Assembly (NCBI GenBank): GCA_003228115.1 | Contig: QEVV01000003.1 | Location: 141,466-205,465 of the forward strand | Reading direction: 5' to 3' | From: Chloroflexota bacterium | Lineage (GTDB): Bacteria; Chloroflexota; Dehalococcoidia; Lucifugimonadales; SAR202-VII-2 | DNA length: 64,000 bases | In this document: positions 59,228 through 64,000 of the stretch, piece after piece | Layout of the letters: each line of letters starts with the position of its first letter | Position numbering within the stretch: position 1 is the first letter of the stretch | Notes under the pieces: model-generated | The model's database searches: none | Seen by the model: only the letters and a program-made list of their open reading frames with translations | What the model was told of the DNA's origin: nothing | Program-made: the position numbers and the translations under genes

Positions 59228-60301
59228 CTATGATTCCCGGCGGAGCAGGAAACCGGCGAGGTCTTCCAACTCTGTCCTCGCCCACGACTCAAGGGCAACC
59301 TGGTCAGCCTCCAGCAATGCCTTCTCACATTGCTCCTCAGCCAACTCCTGTGCTGCCTCTCTGGCCCCTACTGCATCCATGACCGACAGCACGTGATCCA
59401 CATCTTCGTCGTTCATCTCTTCTGTCGAAGAATAGAGCCGCTGGAGGATGTCGGCTGCAGCGCCAGTGGCGTGCTCAAGTGCGTAAAGCGTAGGGAAAGC
59501 CTTCTTCCGACGCCGTATATCTGCTCCGATTGGCTTGCCCAGCTTGTTGCTATCACCCCAAACGCCCAGGACGTCATCCCTCAGCTGGAAGGTCAAGCCT
59601 AGATACCGCCCGCATTGCGCAAGGTGTTCAACAGCGGCGGCGTTAGGGTTGGCCGCCAGCGCCCCCATTTCCATTGCCGAACTGATGAGCGCGCCCGTCT
59701 TCCGGGAAATCATTATTAGGTATTCGTCTACGTTGACGTTTAGGCGGCGCTCGAACGTCACATCCATAACCTGACCCTCGATCATTTCCAAGCAACGCTC
59801 GGTCAAAATCCGCTCAATTTGCATTGCATTTCCAAGCCGAACGCCAGCATCGCGGAGGGAATGAGTGCATAAGTCTGACACGGCTTTCATCGCATCGCCC
59901 GCGGTCAAGGCTTCAGCCTCACCCCAGATGGCCCAGACGGTGGCCCGCTTCCGGCGCTCCCGGTCACCATCCTGAATATCGTCGTGAATAAGCGAGTAGT
60001 TGTGTATGAGTTCTAGAGCTACCGCAGCGGGGAGGGCTGCCTCCGGCCTCCCTCCAAGAGCAGTGGCGGTGAAGACGCAGAGAGCAGGTCGAAATGCCTT
60101 GCCTCTGTCGTATTTCGCCGCCTTCCCGTCCGGATCAACCCAGCCCAGGTGGTAGCGCAACATCCCAAAGAGCTTCGACTCCCGATCCCCTACGGCCTCT
60201 CGTAGCCCGTCTTCTATCAAGGAAAGATGACGGGTCAGCAGAGGCGGCGCCGAAGGCGGCGTCAATGGGGTCCTGCGAAGGCGGTTGCGCAGGGAAGTCA
60301 T
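59228..60301 (-). CDS. Polyprenyl diphosphate synthase
   Basis: 357 aa, ATG after CAGGAGG. Chain-elongating trans-prenyltransferase: HNYSLIHDDIQDGDRERR is the first Asp-rich motif with the Arg-rich tail; FQLRDDVLGVWGDSNKLGKP is the second. Length fits FPP/GGPP synthases. Product length not readable; farnesyl diphosphate to feed hpnD/hpnC is the obvious guess. It heads the operon behind a TTGACA-type promoter. Confidence 0.93.
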   Translation of the reverse strand: MTSLRNRLRRTPLTPPSAPPLLTRHLSLIEDGLREAVGDRESKLFGMLRYHLGWVDPDGKAAKYDRGKAFRPALCVFTATALGGRPEAALPAAVALELIHNYSLIHDDIQDGDRERRKRATVWAIWGEAEALTAGDAMKAVSDLCTHSLRDAGVRLGNAMQIERILTERCLEMIEGQVMDVTFERRLNVNVDEYLIMISRKTGALISSAMEMGALAANPNAAAVEHLAQCGRYLGLTFQLRDDVLGVWGDSNKLGKPIGADIRRRKKAFPTLYALEHATGAAADILQRLYSSTEEMNDEDVDHVLSVMDAVGAREAAQELAEEQCEKALLEADQVALESWARTELEDLAGFLLRRES

Positions 60302-60367
60302 GAGCCTCCTGGAAGCTTGTCCCGAGAAGGATTTCCGTGCCCAAAACTACCTCGTAATCCGATGGTG

Positions 60368-60396
60368 AGACTAACAAACAGCACATATGGTGTCAA
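60368..60396 (-). promoter_or_regulatory. Promoter of the upper hopanoid operon
   Basis: Minus strand: consensus TTGACA (60396-60391), 17-base spacer, TAGTCT (60373-60368). Leader of roughly 60 bases to the prenyl synthase ATG. Confidence 0.65.
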
Positions 60397-60830
60397 GCCA
60401 AGGATAGTGCGCTCAGTAAACCCTCAGCTATGGGCCGTAGGAACCCCATTCGATTGGCCTACCGTGTGGCCCCACCGTTACACTCTTGGCACCGGTGCTG
60501 ACCACCATTCCTTTTGAACTGGCAGGGTCTCCAATAGGGCCATAAACTGATCGTGACGTGGAAAGGACAAATTAACCAGATTCGTTCGACGGTGAAAGAA
60601 AGCGGCCATACGCGGTGACGACGCCCCCAACCGGGAACGCCGTCATGCCGAACCAGGCAACCATCTCTCACTCTCTCCCGCTCAGAGGTAACACTCCCTC
60701 CGAATTCCCCTGCAGCCCACTGCATGCACCGATTCCCTCCTCTGTAAGACAACGGCTATAAGACAACGGCCCATTCGCGTCAATTGCGACAATCCGGTAC
60801 CATAGCCACAGCACGCTGGAGGCAACAAAC
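60397..60830. other. Gene-free divergent spacer
   Basis: No gene supported. Notable is a direct repeat TAAGACAACGGC at 60745-60756 and 60759-60770 (14-base period), about 60-85 bases before the start of the FG-GAP protein, possibly a regulatory site. Nothing else stands out. Confidence 0.45.
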
Positions 60831-63401
60831 ATGGGCATCCGAAAGCGTATCCTTCTCGCCGCTACCGCCGGCACAGCCCTTCTTGCGATGGCGACCCCCC
60901 TGGCCGTGGCGCTAACGAACGAGCAAACGGAACTTTATGAAGGCGAATTGGTAGTCTCCACTCCTGCCGACGCCAGAGGACCGGTGTCGCTATCGTCGGG
61001 AGACGTGGACGACGATGGCGACCTTGATATCCTCTCGGCGTCGTCAGAGGACGATCGCCTCGTGTGGTACGAGAACCTGGATGACAATGGGCGGAGTTGG
61101 GAGACTCACGTAGTAGCGGCAGACGCCGACGGGGCTTCCTCCGTCGCCACCGGTGACATCGACGGTGACGGTGACCTCGACGCCGTCTCTGCCTCGCGAT
61201 TGGACGACCGCATAACGTGGTATGAAAACACGGCCTCCGGCACCGTGTGGACGACCCGCTCTATTGCTGATGACGCCCTGGGAGCTTCTTCCGTTGCCGT
61301 CGCCGATTTGGACGGTGATGGGGACATGGACGTATTGGCCGCCTCATTTGACGACGATACCGTTGCTTGGTACGAGAACAGGGCTGACGACGGAAGCCTC
61401 TGGGCCAAACGGATCATCTCCGTGGTGGCAGACGGAGTAATGGACGTCAAAGCCGCAGACTTCGATGGAGATGGCGACCTGGACGTGGTGTCGGCCTCTG
61501 CGACCGACGGCCGGGTCTTGTGGTTCCGCAACCGAAGAGGCGACGGGTCCGATTGGACCTCATTCACCATCTCCGCCGACGCAGCAGGCGCCCGATCGGT
61601 TGCCGTAGGCGATGTCGACGGAGACGATGACCTCGATGTAATGGCCGTTCTTGAAGACGGCGATCGGGTTCTTTGGTATGAAAACCAGGGTGGGTCCACC
61701 ATTCAGTGGAGACCCGGATTCGTGTCGACGAGCCTCATAGATCCAACCTCGGTTTCTCTGGGAGACGTCGACAACGACGGCGACCTGGATGCCGTGACAA
61801 CTTCTGCCGGTGATGACAAGGTGGCCTGGTTTCAAAACCGCGATGGAGACGGCACGTTCTGGGTGGAACAAATCGTCACCCGGTCCGCCAACGGTGCCCG
61901 GGCGCTCCTCATAGCCGACGTGGATGATGACCTCAGCCTTGATGTTGTGGCCGCATCATTCAACGACAACAAGATTACGTTGTACCGGAATCGCGCAGGT
62001 GACGGGTCCAACTGGGAAGCAGCCCAGGTGGCGCGAGTTCAGGACGTCAACGGCCCCCAATCAGCCTATGCTGCGGATGTAGATGGTGACGGCGACTTAG
62101 ACGTTCTGGCCGCCTCCTCGAGGGACCACCAAACAGCTTGGTTTGAGAACCTGGATACCTTCGGTACGGAGTGGAGATTCCACGTCATCGGGGCAGGACT
62201 GTTCAGAGCCAATACCGTTGCTGCAGGAGACATTGACGGAGACGGAGATATAGATGTGCTGTCCGCATCCCAGCCCGCTGTTTCGTGGCACAAGAACGTG
62301 AAGGGAGACGGTTCGAAATGGGAAACTCAGTCACTTTCAACAAACACCCTCTGGGCCAGTGATGTGACGGCGGTTGATATGGACGGTGACGGCGACCTGG
62401 ATGCCCTTTCAACATCCCGCCTCAGCCGCAGGATAGCCTGGCACGAGAACCGGAATGGCGACGGAACCCTGTGGACCGACAGACTTATCGCAACCGCTGA
62501 CTGGGATCCTAGCGCGGTCGCTTATGGGGATATTGACGGTGACGGCGACCTGGACGTATTGAGCGCCTTCCAGGGCGGCGACCGGGTCCTGTGGTACGAG
62601 AATAGGAATGGCGACGCCTCAGCTTGGGGCCGAGGACCCACGATTTCGTCTCAGGTGGACGGAATACGGGCCCTCGCTGTGGGAGATATGGATGGCGATG
62701 GAAACCTAGACGTGCTTACCGCCTCATCCAATGGCCACAAGATCGTTTGGCACAGCAACACGAGGGGCGACGGCTCTCGATGGAGTAAGCAGTTTATCGG
62801 CACGCTCACCGAAGCGCGGGATGTCATGGTGGCCGACCCTGACAGGGATGGAGACCTTGATGTCATTGCCGCCTCCTTTGCCGACGGCCGCGTAGTCTGG
62901 TTTGAGAATGTTGATGGTGACGCTTCAACTTGGTCGGAGCACCCATTGGCCAGTGGCGTCGCCGAGATACAGGGATTGGCAATCGGAGACCTAGACGGCG
63001 ACAAAGACTCCGACGTGCTGTCCGTTGGATTTGCCGATAACCGGATAACTTGGCACGAGAACTTGATCATCAGGCCAGGCGCTGTCGGCGGATCGATACA
63101 GCTACAGACTCGCCCGGACCCATCCGGGGCGACGGTGACCGTAGCAGGCGAGACAGCGGTCGTAGGGCCCAACGGACGTTTCTCGTTTCCGAGGGTTCGT
63201 CCTGGTACCTACACCGTAACGGTGGAGCACCCTGGCTTTCTTCCGGCGACCAGATCAATAGCAGTTGGCTCCTTCGAGACGGTAAACCTCTCGGAAGCCA
63301 TACTGAGGGGAGGTGACGTCAACTCCGATGGCAGAGTTGACGTCCTGGACTTGCTCGTGACGTTGCGGAATATGGGAGAGTCACAAAGCCCTTGGGAATA
63401 G
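60831..63401 (+). CDS. Secreted FG-GAP/VCBS-repeat protein with dockerin-like tail
   Basis: 856 aa. Signal peptide MGIRKRILLAATAGTALLAM. Then about 14 repeats of roughly 50 residues, each with a calcium-loop DxDxDGDxD such as DIDGDGDLDAVSAS and a WYEN or WHEN strand, giving two seven-bladed propellers' worth. Residues 750-825 are a carboxypeptidase-regulatory-like beta domain (GPNGRFSFPRVRPGTYTVTV). The end, GGDVNSDGRVDVLDLLVTL, is a single dockerin-like EF-hand motif. Acidic and calcium-binding; probably anchors or presents on the surface. Function unknown. Confidence 0.9.
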   Translation: MGIRKRILLAATAGTALLAMATPLAVALTNEQTELYEGELVVSTPADARGPVSLSSGDVDDDGDLDILSASSEDDRLVWYENLDDNGRSWETHVVAADADGASSVATGDIDGDGDLDAVSASRLDDRITWYENTASGTVWTTRSIADDALGASSVAVADLDGDGDMDVLAASFDDDTVAWYENRADDGSLWAKRIISVVADGVMDVKAADFDGDGDLDVVSASATDGRVLWFRNRRGDGSDWTSFTISADAAGARSVAVGDVDGDDDLDVMAVLEDGDRVLWYENQGGSTIQWRPGFVSTSLIDPTSVSLGDVDNDGDLDAVTTSAGDDKVAWFQNRDGDGTFWVEQIVTRSANGARALLIADVDDDLSLDVVAASFNDNKITLYRNRAGDGSNWEAAQVARVQDVNGPQSAYAADVDGDGDLDVLAASSRDHQTAWFENLDTFGTEWRFHVIGAGLFRANTVAAGDIDGDGDIDVLSASQPAVSWHKNVKGDGSKWETQSLSTNTLWASDVTAVDMDGDGDLDALSTSRLSRRIAWHENRNGDGTLWTDRLIATADWDPSAVAYGDIDGDGDLDVLSAFQGGDRVLWYENRNGDASAWGRGPTISSQVDGIRALAVGDMDGDGNLDVLTASSNGHKIVWHSNTRGDGSRWSKQFIGTLTEARDVMVADPDRDGDLDVIAASFADGRVVWFENVDGDASTWSEHPLASGVAEIQGLAIGDLDGDKDSDVLSVGFADNRITWHENLIIRPGAVGGSIQLQTRPDPSGATVTVAGETAVVGPNGRFSFPRVRPGTYTVTVEHPGFLPATRSIAVGSFETVNLSEAILRGGDVNSDGRVDVLDLLVTLRNMGESQSPWE

Positions 63402-63430
63402 TCTTACCGCCAGTCAGTCAAGCGAAAAGA

Positions 63431-63463
63431 AGGGCCGCTGCCTTTAGAGGCAGCGGCCCTTTC
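63431..63463 (+). terminator. Terminator after the FG-GAP gene
   Basis: AGGGCCGCTGCCT-TTAG-AGGCAGCGGCCCT then TTCG, with an A-rich stretch on the left. 13-bp stem. Confidence 0.85.
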
Positions 63464-63600
63464 GCCTAGGGTAAGGCGAAGGATCCACCTCTACCCAATT
63501 CGAAAGCAAGTAAGGGCGTCTGAGGGAGTAATGGATTCCCCTTCGTTGACCCTATCCCCCGTGCAAGTTAGCATGGCGACGCTCCGGCATGGAGGATTGG

Positions 63601-64000
63601 ATGGACTCAAGGCCCGGCTTCCGGATAGGTAAGCACCGCATCTTTTATGGTTGGGCCATTGTCGGTACATCGTTTCTGGTTGTTTTCAGCGAAGCCCCTA
63701 CACGCAGCTTTCTCCTATCGGTCTTTGTCGTCCCCATTACGGAGGAATTCGGCTGGAGCCGAACCGTCCTAACCGGGGCCGTCTCAATAGGCGCAGCCCT
63801 CAGTGCCCTCATGGCCCCAGCCGTGGGCCCACTCATCGATAGGTACGGCCCCCGCTTGGTTATCGCTGGGTCAGTGGCGATCACCGGCGCCTGCATCCTG
63901 GGCCTCGCTTTCATCAGCGAGGTCTGGCACTTCTATCTTCTACTCGTTTTTGCACGCGCCTTTTCGTCCTCTGCGGCCATGATGGCGGCCACCGTGGCGG
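63601..64000 (+). CDS. MFS transporter, 3' end cut by window edge
   Basis: Read by hand: ATG at 63601 after GGAGG, 133 codons open to the window end. MDSRPGFRIGKHRIFYGWAI begins a major-facilitator protein: TM1 with SEAPTRSF, TM2 following GWSRTVLTGAVSIGAALSAL, then the loop motif GPLIDRYGPRLV (MFS motif A-like), then TM3-4. It resembles the oxalate/formate-type or monocarboxylate-type MFS group, but the substrate cannot be told. Absent from the ORF track because it has no stop in the window. Confidence 0.85.
   Translation, partial: MDSRPGFRIGKHRIFYGWAIVGTSFLVVFSEAPTRSFLLSVFVVPITEEFGWSRTVLTGAVSIGAALSALMAPAVGPLIDRYGPRLVIAGSVAITGACILGLAFISEVWHFYLLLVFARAFSSSAAMMAATVA

Noticed and set aside
1-64000. 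CRISPR arrays, prophage or insertion sequences
   Set aside because: No regularly spaced direct repeats, transposase, integrase or phage structural gene seen in either strand.

Overview
The window (about 56-57% GC by eye, not computed) looks like a chromosomal segment of a Chloroflexota bacterium, most like the SAR202/Dehalococcoidia side of the phylum. This is inferred from gene content: an 11-subunit complex I without NuoE/F/G, a succinate dehydrogenase whose third gene is an HdrB-like CCG protein, short MetE-C-type methyltransferases, a bacterial hopanoid cluster, and a catabolic stretch of luciferase-family monooxygenases, hydantoinase-B proteins, a Rieske oxygenase and medium-chain dehydrogenases. 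No rRNA or universal marker confirms the taxonomy.

Layout. 0-10 kb: a 3'-truncated hypothetical gene on the minus strand (absent from the ORF track), two overlapping MetE-C-like genes, a CDGSH protein, two cyclophilins, the sdhA-sdhB-sdhE operon with a clear promoter and tandem terminators, and a HemL-like aminotransferase. 10-23 kb, minus strand: a long respiratory operon nuoA-B-C-D-H-I-J-K-(small gene)-L-M-N, followed by NAD kinase and a Nudix hydrolase. 23-35 kb: a conserved hypothetical, a HicB/HicA toxin-antitoxin pair behind a perfect 32-bp palindrome, a CinA-C amidase, an amtB-glnK operon behind 11-bp-spaced GlnR-like boxes, a DedA/small-export-like membrane protein, an SDR lacking its catalytic Tyr, hisS, a hydrolase, prfA-prmC, a cysteine-dioxygenase-like cupin, and tRNA-Leu(UAA).

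35-51 kb is accessory catabolism: a haloalkane dehalogenase, an epimerase, two tandem zinc dehydrogenases plus a flavin monooxygenase (one operon), a dienelactone hydrolase, two tandem hydantoinase-B proteins with no HyuA, two tandem HbpS/GlcG proteins, a second flavin monooxygenase, a ferredoxin-NADP reductase-like protein, a cysteine-rich lipoprotein with an internal duplication, and a Rieske oxygenase. 51-60.3 kb, minus strand, is a hopanoid island: prenyl diphosphate synthase, hpnH, a small unknown gene, hpnG, hpnA and shc from one promoter, then yjbQ-hpnC-hpnD from a second promoter. hpnE is not seen here. 60.8-64 kb has a secreted FG-GAP propeller with a dockerin-like tail, and the start of an MFS transporter cut by the window edge.

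How it works together: reduced electron carriers feed a NuoEFG-less complex I and the Sdh, both delivering to quinone; the hopanoid cluster makes membrane sterol surrogates; amtB-glnK handles nitrogen; the 35-51 kb genes probably attack organic compounds with flavin, Rieske or hydrolytic chemistry. A recurring trait is adjacent duplicated genes (MetE-like, cyclophilin, dehydrogenase, HyuB, HbpS). The best candidates for undescribed biology are the HicB with an N-terminal winged-helix-like region and its operator, the GlnR-like nitrogen switch coupled to a PII protein without the uridylylation tyrosine, the paired zinc-competent/zinc-less MetE proteins, and small unknown genes locked by ATGA overlaps into the hopanoid and HyuB operons.
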